DNA of 52,129 nt from an uncultured Ruminococcus sp. (GTDB lineage Bacteria; Bacillota; Clostridia; RUG12999): contig CACZWD010000005.1 of assembly GCA_902784805.1 (NCBI GenBank), positions 1 through 52,129 of the forward strand, read 5' to 3'. The position numbers were made by a program, and so were the translations under genes. The notes beneath the pieces were generated by a model that had not been told where the DNA came from, searched no databases, and was given only the letters and a program-made list of their open reading frames with translations. Shown here piece after piece: positions 43,711-51,466 of the stretch. Every line of letters begins with the position of its first letter. Position 1 is the first letter of the stretch.

Positions 43711-44793
43711 ATGAACAGAGTTTATAACTTTTCTGCCGGTCCGTCTATGCTGCCGGAGCCGGTTTTAAAAAAAGCAGCAGACCAGATGATGTCCTATGAG
43801 GGCTGCGGAATGTCCGTTATGGAAATGAGTCATCGTTCAAAGATTTTTGAAAGCATAATTTACGGTGCGGAGGACCTTATTCGTGAGCTTATGAATATTC
43901 CGGACGATTATTATGTGTTTTTCCTTCAGGGCGGTGCTTCAACTCAGTTTTCAATGGTTCCGCTTAATCTAATGAATAAAAATAACAAGGCTGATTTTGT
44001 TATTACCGGTCAGTGGTCGAAAAAAGCTTTTGCCGAGGCGTCAAGATACGGCAGTACAAGAAAAGTCGCTTCAAGTGAAGATACTGTTTTTACATATATT
44101 CCAAAACTTGACAAATCAATGTTTGACCCCGAAGCGGACTATGTTCATATTACACACAACAACACTATTTACGGAACACGCTATACTGTTTTGCCGGATA
44201 CGGGCAATGTTCCTCTTGTTGCCGATATCTCCTCCGATGTTTTATCACAGGAAATTGACGTTTCAAAATTCGGGCTTCTTTACGCGGGTGCGCAGAAAAA
44301 CATTGCTCCCGCGGGCGTGACGGTTGTAATTGTTAAAAAAGAGCTTGTAGGTAACGCTATGGATTTCACACCCGTTATGCTTAACTACGAAACACATATT
44401 AAAGACCGCTCAATGTATAATACTCCGCCCGCATATTGTATTTATATTATGAAGCTTGTGCTTGAATGGCTTAAAGAGCTTGGCGGCGTAAAGGCTATGC
44501 AGGCAAGAAATGAAGAAAAAGCGGCAATTCTTTACGATTTTCTTGACAGCAGCGATATGTTCCGCGGAACAGTTGTAAAAGAAGACCGTTCAATGATGAA
44601 TGTTCCGTTTGTTTGCCCGACCGATGAGCTTAACGCCAAATTTATCGCGGAAGCTACCGAAAACGGCTTTGTAAATATTAAAGGACACCGTACCGTAGGC
44701 GGTATGAGAGCAAGTATATATAACGCTATGCCTCGTGAAGGTGTTGTTAAGCTTGTTGAGTTTATGAAAGAATTTGAAGCTAAAAATAAATAA
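43711..44793 (+). CDS. serC: Phosphoserine aminotransferase
   Basis: PLP enzyme making phosphoserine from 3-phosphohydroxypyruvate and glutamate. 360 aa. N-terminal YNFSAGPSMLPEPVL, LQGGASTQFSMVPLNL, PLVADISSDVLS and the PLP Lys196 in YAGAQKNIAPAGV. GGAGGA ribosome site. Operon with serA (18 bp gap), covering two serine-biosynthesis steps; serB not seen. Confidence 0.96.
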   Translation: MNRVYNFSAGPSMLPEPVLKKAADQMMSYEGCGMSVMEMSHRSKIFESIIYGAEDLIRELMNIPDDYYVFFLQGGASTQFSMVPLNLMNKNNKADFVITGQWSKKAFAEASRYGSTRKVASSEDTVFTYIPKLDKSMFDPEADYVHITHNNTIYGTRYTVLPDTGNVPLVADISSDVLSQEIDVSKFGLLYAGAQKNIAPAGVTVVIVKKELVGNAMDFTPVMLNYETHIKDRSMYNTPPAYCIYIMKLVLEWLKELGGVKAMQARNEEKAAILYDFLDSSDMFRGTVVKEDRSMMNVPFVCPTDELNAKFIAEATENGFVNIKGHRTVGGMRASIYNAMPREGVVKLVEFMKEFEAKNK

Positions 44794-44811
44794 AAAGGAA
44801 TGAGAGCAAAA

Positions 44812-45975
44812 ATGTTTAAAATTCAGACTTTAAATAAGATTGCGAAATGCGGTCTTGATAATTTTGATGAAAAGTATGAAATATCCGACACGGTTGACAA
44901 TCCCGACGGTATTATTCTTCGCAGCTTTAAAATGCATGATATGGAAATCGGTGATAACCTCAAAGCTGTCGCGAGAGCGGGCGCCGGTACAAATAATATA
45001 CCGGTTGACGAATACGCTAAAAAAGGTATTGTTGTGTTCAATACTCCGGGAGCAAACGCAAACGCCGTAAAAGAGCTTACAATAGCCGGTCTTCTTCTTG
45101 CCTCAAGAAAAATAACCGATGCTGTCGATTGGGCAAAAACGCTTAAAGGCAATGGCGATAACGTTGGTCCTATGGTCGAAAAAGGCAAATCAGCCTTTGC
45201 CGGTCCGGAAATAAAAGGTAAAACCCTTGGCGTAATCGGTCTCGGAGCAATAGGCGTTCAGGTTGCGAACGCTGCCGAGGCTCTTGGTATGAAGGTTATA
45301 GGATACGACCCGTTTCTTTCCGTTGAAGCGGCTTGGGCAATAAATACAAGTATAAAAAAATCCAATGACATTAACAGAATTTTTGCTGTAAGCGATTATA
45401 TAACGCTCCATCTTCCGCTTAATGATAATACAAAAGGTCTTGTAAATGCGGAGCTTCTTGAGAACGCGAATGAAGGAATCAGAATTCTTAACTTCGCGAG
45501 AGGGGAGCTTGTTGACACAAAGGCGCTTATTGAAGCACTTGAAAGCGGAAAGGTTGCGTCGTATGTGACGGACTTCCCGAATGATGAGATTATCGGAGTT
45601 AAAAATGTAGTCGCAATTCCTCACCTTGGAGCGTCAACTCCCGAATCTGAGGACAACTGCGCGACAATGGCGGGAAAAGAGCTTGTTGATTACCTTGAAA
45701 ACGGAAATATTAACAATTCTGTAAATTATCCGTCATGCTCGATGCCGAGAAGCGGAAACCTTCGTATAACAATTGCGCACCTTAACAAACAGTCAATGCT
45801 TTCACAGATTTCATCAATTATTTCCGGTCACGGAATTAATATTGAAAATATGATAAATAAGTCAAAAAAAGATTACGCTTATACTATTATTGATGCTTCG
45901 GGAACCGTAAAAAATGATGACATACAGGCAATTGCCGATATTGAAGGTGTTCTTAAAGTCAGAATTATAAAATAA
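44812..45975 (+). CDS. serA: D-3-phosphoglycerate dehydrogenase, short ACT type
   Basis: First step of serine synthesis. 387 aa, with the NAD-binding LGVIGLGAIGVQVANAAEALGMKVIGYDP, catalytic Arg in LNFARGELVD, His in PHLGASTPESEDN, and a C-terminal ACT domain (~315-387) that may sense serine. Start at 44812 (MFKIQTLNKI), in line with the short clostridial form; the ATG at 44800 is too close to AAGGA. Confidence 0.94.
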   Translation: MFKIQTLNKIAKCGLDNFDEKYEISDTVDNPDGIILRSFKMHDMEIGDNLKAVARAGAGTNNIPVDEYAKKGIVVFNTPGANANAVKELTIAGLLLASRKITDAVDWAKTLKGNGDNVGPMVEKGKSAFAGPEIKGKTLGVIGLGAIGVQVANAAEALGMKVIGYDPFLSVEAAWAINTSIKKSNDINRIFAVSDYITLHLPLNDNTKGLVNAELLENANEGIRILNFARGELVDTKALIEALESGKVASYVTDFPNDEIIGVKNVVAIPHLGASTPESEDNCATMAGKELVDYLENGNINNSVNYPSCSMPRSGNLRITIAHLNKQSMLSQISSIISGHGINIENMINKSKKDYAYTIIDASGTVKNDDIQAIADIEGVLKVRIIK

Positions 45976-46002
45976 CAATTTTATAAAAATTACTAAAAAG
46001 GC

Positions 46003-46031
46003 TTGATTTTTGTTTGAAATTGTGATATACT
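46003..46031 (+). promoter_or_regulatory. Sigma-A promoter for secG
   Basis: TTGATT (46003-46008), 17 nt spacer ending TGA (extended -10), TATACT (46026-46031). Confidence 0.65.
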
Positions 46032-46077
46032 TGTACGGTGTAATTTAGTTTAAGAAAAATTTAGGAGTGATTTTTAA

Positions 46078-46527
46078 ATGAATTGGAGCATTATTAATAC
46101 AGTTGTCAGTGTTATTCAGATAGTTGTGTCTGTTGTGCTTATTGCTTCTGTACTTATGCAGTCGGCTAAAAAAGAAGGTTTGTCGGGTGTTGTCGGCGGA
46201 GCTTCGGAAACTTTTTTTGGTAAAAATAAGGGCAGAACGCTTGACGCAACTTTTGCTGTTATTACAACGGTATGCGCTATTGTCTTCCTTATTTCTTCAC
46301 TTTTCTTGTCTTATGGTATGATTGCTGTACAGAACGCGGAGTCAAAAAAAGCCGCTGAAGAGCAAACTCAGCAAGTTGAAACAGAGGCTGGCGCTGTGGA
46401 TACTAAAGCGAATAGTGAAGCCGATTCTGAAAAGAAAGCGGATACCGAAGAGGCAAGTGACGCTGATGAAACTGATAAGGCTGAAGAAAAAACAGAAACG
46501 CAAAATACTGAAACAAAAGCGGAATAA
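46078..46527 (+). CDS. secG: SecG preprotein translocase subunit with long acidic tail
   Basis: Two transmembrane helices (residues ~8-24 and ~58-80) flank the family motif SAKKEGLSGVVGGASETFFGKNKGRTLDA. The SecG core normally ends near residue 75-85; here about 65 further residues are Glu/Lys/Thr/Asp/Ala-rich (from EEQTQQVETEAG to KTETQNTETKAE). 149 aa in total. Component of SecYEG, promoting SecA-driven export. Tail function unknown. Followed by a terminator. Confidence 0.93.
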   Translation: MNWSIINTVVSVIQIVVSVVLIASVLMQSAKKEGLSGVVGGASETFFGKNKGRTLDATFAVITTVCAIVFLISSLFLSYGMIAVQNAESKKAAEEQTQQVETEAGAVDTKANSEADSEKKADTEEASDADETDKAEEKTETQNTETKAE

Positions 46528-46540
46528 ATTTTTATATTAC

Positions 46541-46573
46541 AAAAAGGTGTATATTTAATTATACGCCTTTTTT
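46541..46573 (+). terminator. Intrinsic terminator after secG
   Basis: Stem AAAAAGGTGTAT (46541-46552) with ATACGCCTTTTT (46561-46572), one G-U pair, ending in T run. Confidence 0.8.
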
Positions 46574-46626
46574 ATATACGAAAAAATGACATATTATTAT
46601 TTATAATGTAAAAAATGCAGTTTTTG

Positions 46627-46655
46627 TTGACTTATAAATAAAATTGTGATAAAAT
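46627..46655 (+). promoter_or_regulatory. Sigma-A promoter for the zinc-ribbon membrane protein
   Basis: TTGACT (46627-46632), 17 nt spacer ending TGA (extended -10), TAAAAT (46650-46655). Confidence 0.7.
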
Positions 46656-46692
46656 ATAACTATATAAGGCAAAATGAAAGTGAGGTAAAAAA

Positions 46693-47169
46693 ATGAAAAA
46701 TTGTCCAAAATGTAACTCGCAGCTTGAAGATAACGCTGCTTTTTGCGGAACCTGCGGTTTTAATTTTTCGGCGCCTCCGTCGCAGGGCTATCAAAATCCG
46801 CAGCAAATGTATGCGCAGTATGACCCGTTTGACCATACGGCAGAATTTGACGCGAAGGATATTTCCGAAAATAAGGTTTTCGCAATGCTTGTTTATTTGC
46901 TTGGAGTTATGGGTGTTATTATTGCGCTCCTTGCAAGCAGCTCATCCGCATATACAAAATTTCATCTGCGTCAAGCGCTTAAATTTACTGTTATTGAAGT
47001 TTTAACGGGAATTGTTAGCCTTTTCCTTGTATGGACTGTTATTGTTCCGATTTTGGGCGGTATTTTTATCGGTATTCTCGGAATAATAAAAATAATATGC
47101 TTTATTCAGGTTTGTTCAGGCAAAGCAAAAGAGCCTGCAATAATCAGAAGCTTTAACTTTCTGAAATAA
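46693..47169 (+). CDS. Zinc-ribbon membrane protein (DUF4870-like)
   Basis: 158 aa. An N-terminal zinc ribbon CPKCNSQLEDNAAFCGTCG (two CxxC pairs) and a Gln/Pro-rich linker precede a hydrophobic region with about three membrane segments (~63-80, ~95-118, ~120-140). The FHLRQALKFTVIEV segment matches DUF4870/Tic20-like proteins. Role unknown. Own promoter and terminator. Confidence 0.85.
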   Translation: MKNCPKCNSQLEDNAAFCGTCGFNFSAPPSQGYQNPQQMYAQYDPFDHTAEFDAKDISENKVFAMLVYLLGVMGVIIALLASSSSAYTKFHLRQALKFTVIEVLTGIVSLFLVWTVIVPILGGIFIGILGIIKIICFIQVCSGKAKEPAIIRSFNFLK

Positions 47170-47174
47170 TTGTT

Positions 47175-47212
47175 AAAAACCTTTTCGTTTTTACGAAAGG
47201 GTTTTCTTTTTA
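47175..47212 (+). terminator. Intrinsic terminator after the zinc-ribbon gene
   Basis: Stem AAAACCTTTTCG (47176-47187) with CGAAAGGGTTTT (47194-47205), one G-U pair, then T run. Confidence 0.8.
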
Positions 47213-47258
47213 TGAATAATTTGTAATATAAAAATAATAAAAAATATTAAAAAAACTA

Positions 47259-47287
47259 TTGCAATAGCACAAAAGTTATGATATTAT
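47259..47287 (+). promoter_or_regulatory. Sigma-A promoter for the SLH-domain protein
   Basis: TTGCAA (47259-47264), 17 nt spacer ending TGA (extended -10), TATTAT (47282-47287). Confidence 0.65.
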
Positions 47288-47325
47288 ATATGTATAAGAT
47301 AGTTTTTAAGGAGGATTTTTACATT

Positions 47326-49125
47326 ATGAAGAAAAAAATACTTGCTTTTTTGGTGCTTGCGGTCATGGTTGTTTCGACTTTCCCTGCGCTTGCGTCATTT
47401 CCCGACATGACGGAATCTACATGGGATTGGGCAAGAGGCGCTGTTGATGATATGGTTGAGTTTGGCATTATCAGAGGCTACAGCGATAATACTTTCAGAC
47501 CCGGTAACAGTGTTACAAAGGGAGAAGCCATGGTTCTTTTCTCAAGAGTTGCGGGCTATACCGCAAACGGTAATGAAGAATATGTTGAATACGCAAAAAA
47601 ATACTATGAAAATACTGTTTCTTCTCTCGCTACTCCATATACGGGTGAAATTTCTTATTTAATTTATAAAGGTATTCTTTCGGAAAAGAATTTTCTTACA
47701 TATGCCGCTGACGGCGTTGTAAACACGCCTCTTAAACGTTATGAAGCAGCGGAATTTCTTGCTAAAATAGCAAGCGGTAACGCAACGCTTACCGGCTCGG
47801 CAACGCAGCTTTCGTTCAGTGATGTTGCAAAAATAAATTCCACTATGGCTCCTTACATAAAATATGTGTCCGAAAACGGAATTATGCTTGGTATGGGTGA
47901 TGGCAGCTTCGCTCCGGAAGGAACGGTAACAAGAGCACAGATAACCGTAATGTTAAGCAGAATAATTCCTACACTCGGATATGTTTATACCGACGGCAAG
48001 GTTAAATTCTATAATGCTGCAACAAATTCAATTATAATTACAACAGATGAGGGCAGCGAAGAAGAATTTGAAATACCCGACAATGTACCTGTTAAGCTTG
48101 ACGGTGCTTCGGTAAATCCCGAAACACTTCTTGCCGGCAGTAAAATCAGAATAACAACAAGCAATTCTGAAGTTGCCGCTGTTGAAACCATTTCGCCGGA
48201 TTATGACGCTGTTGTAAACGGCAGATTTAAGAAACTTGAAAAAATTGATAAAGATACGAATGGTATTGTAATTACAGACCCGACAACAGGACTTACTTCC
48301 ACATATGCTCTTGCGCTTACATACGGCATTAAGAAAAATGACGAAACAATAACCGTAACAGAGCTTGCAAAAGATGATTATGTTGTCCTTACGGTTAAAG
48401 CGGGCAGTGTTACATCAATTGTTGCCGAATCCAAAACAAATAAAATTGAGGGTAAAGTCGTTGATATCGAGCTTCTTCCTTCTTACAGTATGACTGTACT
48501 CACAGGAGGCTCAAATGTTAAATATGAGCTTGCGGAAAATGTTACAGTTTTAAGAAACCGTAAGACTGCAACGGTCGAAGAAGTGCTTGTGGGTGATACT
48601 GTAACTCTTACAACAAATTACGGAGTTATTTCCGATATCGTAGCGACAAGCAAAACGGCAACGGTTGAAGGAAGTCTTACCGCAATTACAATTTCGACCA
48701 CTCCTTCAATAAAGGTTACCGATAATGCGGGAAATTCGTATGAATATGCAATTGTTAAAGACCCGAAAATTATAAAGGGTGATGTTACAAAGAGCTTTTA
48801 CGACCTCAGAGTAGGGGATAAGCTTAAGCTTTCCATAGACGCTTCAACCGTTAAGGAAATCAGTATTGTTTCTTCTTTTGCAAACGGCGCTGATGAAGGC
48901 AGCAGCACAACGATTTCAGGTGTTGTTGAATATGTCAACACGTCTTACGGATATATTAAGCTTAGAGATTCAAGCGAGCTTATATTTGTGTCAAAAGCCG
49001 CGATAAACGATGCTTCCGGTAAAACGGTTTCGCTTCGCTCGGTTACCGAGGGAACGCCCGTAACCGTATTCGGAACTGTAAAAGCAGGAAGTTATGAAGC
49101 TTCAATGGTTGTTATTCAAGGCTGA
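47326..49125 (+). CDS. SLH-domain cell-surface protein with beta-repeat C-terminus
   Basis: 599 aa. Signal peptide MKKKILAFLVLAVMVVSTFPALA, then three SLH modules (~25-80, ~90-155, ~165-222) for anchoring to pyruvylated wall polymer. First-module sequence IIRGYSDNTFRPGNSVTKGEA and third-module GMGDGSFAPEGTVTRAQ are typical. The remaining ~375 residues are tandem beta-rich repeats of ~75-80 aa, each including L-x-V-G-D-x-V-x-L (TVEEVLVGDTVTLTT, FYDLRVGDKLKLSI). The ATG at 47326 has AAGGAGG. Likely a surface or S-layer-associated protein; could export enzymes. Confidence 0.9.
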   Translation: MKKKILAFLVLAVMVVSTFPALASFPDMTESTWDWARGAVDDMVEFGIIRGYSDNTFRPGNSVTKGEAMVLFSRVAGYTANGNEEYVEYAKKYYENTVSSLATPYTGEISYLIYKGILSEKNFLTYAADGVVNTPLKRYEAAEFLAKIASGNATLTGSATQLSFSDVAKINSTMAPYIKYVSENGIMLGMGDGSFAPEGTVTRAQITVMLSRIIPTLGYVYTDGKVKFYNAATNSIIITTDEGSEEEFEIPDNVPVKLDGASVNPETLLAGSKIRITTSNSEVAAVETISPDYDAVVNGRFKKLEKIDKDTNGIVITDPTTGLTSTYALALTYGIKKNDETITVTELAKDDYVVLTVKAGSVTSIVAESKTNKIEGKVVDIELLPSYSMTVLTGGSNVKYELAENVTVLRNRKTATVEEVLVGDTVTLTTNYGVISDIVATSKTATVEGSLTAITISTTPSIKVTDNAGNSYEYAIVKDPKIIKGDVTKSFYDLRVGDKLKLSIDASTVKEISIVSSFANGADEGSSTTISGVVEYVNTSYGYIKLRDSSELIFVSKAAINDASGKTVSLRSVTEGTPVTVFGTVKAGSYEASMVVIQG

Positions 49126-49161
49126 TATTAAAAATAGGGCATTTACCCTTACAGAAAATAT

Positions 49162-49202
49162 AAAAATCACCGCTGACTTTTACTTTGTCAGCGGTGATTT
49201 TT
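49162..49202. terminator. Bidirectional terminator between the SLH gene and dapL
   Basis: 16 bp stem AAAAATCACCGCTGAC (49162-49177) with GTCAGCGGTGATTTTT (49187-49202); A/T runs on both sides serve both convergent genes. Confidence 0.9.
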
Positions 49203-49208
49203 AATATT

Positions 49209-50396
49209 TTATAATGAGGAAACAAGCTTTTTAAACCTTTCCATAGCCTCAACGGTATTTTCTCTTGTGGAAAACGCGGTAAGTCTGAAAAAGTTTTTGC
49301 CGTTTGAACCAAACCCACTGCCGGGAGTACCTACAACGCCGGCTTTTTTTAGAAGTAAATCAAAAAATTCCCATGATTCCATATTTTCAGGGCATTTCAG
49401 CCATACATACGGTGAGTTTTTACCGCCTGTGTAGAAAATGCCGAGCTCATCCATACAGTCTGTAATAATTTTAGCGTTTTCTTTATAATAATCTATATTT
49501 TCACTGATTTGTTTTCTTCCTTCGGGAGTAAAAACGCCAAGTCCGCCTTTTTGCACAATGTATGAAACACCGTTAAATTTTGTTGTCTGACGTCTGAGCC
49601 ACATTTTATTAAGGCTCATATCTTCAGCTTTAAGATTTTTGGGTACAACGGTATAACCCATACGAGTTCCTGTAAAGCCGGCTGTTTTTGAAAGAGAACA
49701 AAATTCAATCGCGCAGGTTTTCGCTCCTTCGATTTCATATATACTTTTTGGATAATCTCCGCTTATAAAGGCTTCGTATGCCGCGTCAAACAGAATTATA
49801 CTTCCGTTGTTGTTTGCGTAATCAACCCACTTTTTAAGTTGCTCACGGTTATATACGGCGCCTGTCGGATTATTCGGAGAACAAATATATATAAGGTCTG
49901 CTTTTATACTGTCGTCGGGAAGGGGAAGAAAACCGTTTTCTTCGTTGGAATCCGCAAAAATTATTTTTCTTCCGTCCATTATATTTGTATCAACATAAAC
50001 GGGATAAACGGGGTCGGGAATAAGCACTGTATTGTCGCCCGAAAACAAATCAAGTATATTGCCGAGGTCGCTTTTAGCTCCATCGGAAATAAAGATTTCA
50101 TCAAGCAGCAGCTCTACACCATGTTCTTTGTAATATTCTTTTATAGGCTCTTTAATAAACCCGTAACCTTGTTCGGGTCCGTAGCCGTGAAAGGTTTCGG
50201 GCTCTCCCATTTCTTTTACGCCTTTTGTCATTTCCGATATAACCGACTTGCAAAGAGGGCGGGTAACATCACCTATGCCCATACGTATTATTTTTACATC
50301 GGGATTTTTTTCGGAAAAAGCCGCGACTTTAGAGGCAATATCCGAAAAAAGATAACTTTCTTTAATGTTTTTGTAATTTTTGTTTAACGATACCAT
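49209..50396 (-). CDS. dapL: LL-diaminopimelate aminotransferase
   Basis: PLP enzyme converting tetrahydrodipicolinate directly to LL-DAP, bypassing dapC/D/E. 395 aa. N-terminal YLFSDIASKVAAF, IIRMGIGDVTRPLC, FHGYGPEQGYGFIK, SPNNPTGAVY, and PLP Lys237 in CSLSKTAGFTGTRMGY. Immediately downstream of dapF on the same strand (18 bp), so consecutive lysine/cell-wall steps are co-expressed. Confidence 0.96.
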   Translation of the reverse strand: MVSLNKNYKNIKESYLFSDIASKVAAFSEKNPDVKIIRMGIGDVTRPLCKSVISEMTKGVKEMGEPETFHGYGPEQGYGFIKEPIKEYYKEHGVELLLDEIFISDGAKSDLGNILDLFSGDNTVLIPDPVYPVYVDTNIMDGRKIIFADSNEENGFLPLPDDSIKADLIYICSPNNPTGAVYNREQLKKWVDYANNNGSIILFDAAYEAFISGDYPKSIYEIEGAKTCAIEFCSLSKTAGFTGTRMGYTVVPKNLKAEDMSLNKMWLRRQTTKFNGVSYIVQKGGLGVFTPEGRKQISENIDYYKENAKIITDCMDELGIFYTGGKNSPYVWLKCPENMESWEFFDLLLKKAGVVGTPGSGFGSNGKNFFRLTAFSTRENTVEAMERFKKLVSSL

Positions 50397-50414
50397 AGTA
50401 ATTTATTCCTTTCG

Positions 50415-51272
50415 TCAGTCAATATTTTCCATAAGAAGCTCGCCGTCAAAAACAAAGCTTGCAGGACCTGTCATTATAATATTGTTGTCATTAATGTATT
50501 TTATTTTTAAATCTCCGCCTTTTAGCTTAACGGTTATATTGCTGTCAAATCTGCAGATACCGTTTTTTACAGCCGCGGCGGTAACGGCGCAGGCACCGGT
50601 ACCGCAAGCCCATGTTTCACCGCTTCCGCGTTCCCATACTCTCATTTTTAAAGTGTTTTCATTAATAACCTCTACAAATTCGGTATTTACTCTTTCAGGG
50701 AAAATTTTATGATTTTCAAAATCGGGTCCAATTTTTTCAAGGTTTAAAGAGTCTATATTCTCTGTAAAAATAACACAGTGCGGATTACCCATAGAAACGC
50801 AGGTTGCCGTAACATCTTTACCGCAAACGTTAAATGCTTTTGAAATAAATTCCTTTTCATCTGTGATAACTGGAATTTTTTCCGCTTCAAAAACAGGCTT
50901 TCCCATATCAACAGAAATCTCAGACACTTTTCCGTCTGAAACACTGAGAGTCAGCGTTTTAATGCCGCTTAAGGTTTCAAGCGTAACTGTTGTTTTGTCG
51001 GTCAGTCCGCGTTCATAAACGTATTTTCCGATACATCTTGTAGCATTCCCGCACATTTTTCCTTCGCTTCCGTCCGCATTAAACATACGCATACGAAAAT
51101 CAGCAACACTTGAAGGCAAAATCATAACAATACCGTCGCTTCCGACACCAAAATGATATTTTGAAATCTTTTCGGAAAGCTTTGACGGTTCGGAAATTGG
51201 ATTATTTTTTGTACAGTCGAAATAAATATAATCGTTTCCTATTCCATGCATTTTTGTAAACTTTAATGCCAT
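50415..51272 (-). CDS. dapF: Diaminopimelate epimerase
   Basis: Converts LL-DAP to meso-DAP for lysine and peptidoglycan. 285 aa. The catalytic cysteine pair is Cys74 (SEGKMCGNATRC) and Cys223 (ERGSGETWACGTGACA). KMHGIGNDYIYFD is the typical start. First gene of the dapF-dapL operon, read from the consensus promoter at 51338-51310. Confidence 0.96.
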   Translation of the reverse strand: MALKFTKMHGIGNDYIYFDCTKNNPISEPSKLSEKISKYHFGVGSDGIVMILPSSVADFRMRMFNADGSEGKMCGNATRCIGKYVYERGLTDKTTVTLETLSGIKTLTLSVSDGKVSEISVDMGKPVFEAEKIPVITDEKEFISKAFNVCGKDVTATCVSMGNPHCVIFTENIDSLNLEKIGPDFENHKIFPERVNTEFVEVINENTLKMRVWERGSGETWACGTGACAVTAAAVKNGICRFDSNITVKLKGGDLKIKYINDNNIIMTGPASFVFDGELLMENID

Positions 51273-51309
51273 TTTATCACCCTTTTAATTGTAAATATAT
51301 TCCTTATAT

Positions 51310-51338
51310 ATTATACCTGCAAACATGGTTTATGTCAA
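51310..51338 (-). promoter_or_regulatory. Consensus promoter of dapF-dapL
   Basis: Minus strand TTGACA (51338-51333), 17 nt spacer, TATAAT (51315-51310), both perfect. Confidence 0.85.
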
Positions 51339-51405
51339 GCCCATAATCTTTAAAAAACTGCATTATTATGCAATTTTCACCTGATTTTCACATTAAAAAA
51401 TATAA

Positions 51406-51434
51406 TTGACAAAATATGTGTTTTGTGTTACAAT
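51406..51434 (+). promoter_or_regulatory. Promoter of the LTA-synthase-like gene
   Basis: TTGACA (51406-51411), 17 nt, TACAAT (51429-51434). Confidence 0.7.
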
Positions 51435-51466
51435 ATATAAAAAGCTTATTGGGAGGAAACGGAAGC

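Noticed and set aside
49839..50387. Plus-strand ORF of 182 codons
   Set aside because: Antisense to dapL, which has all catalytic motifs.
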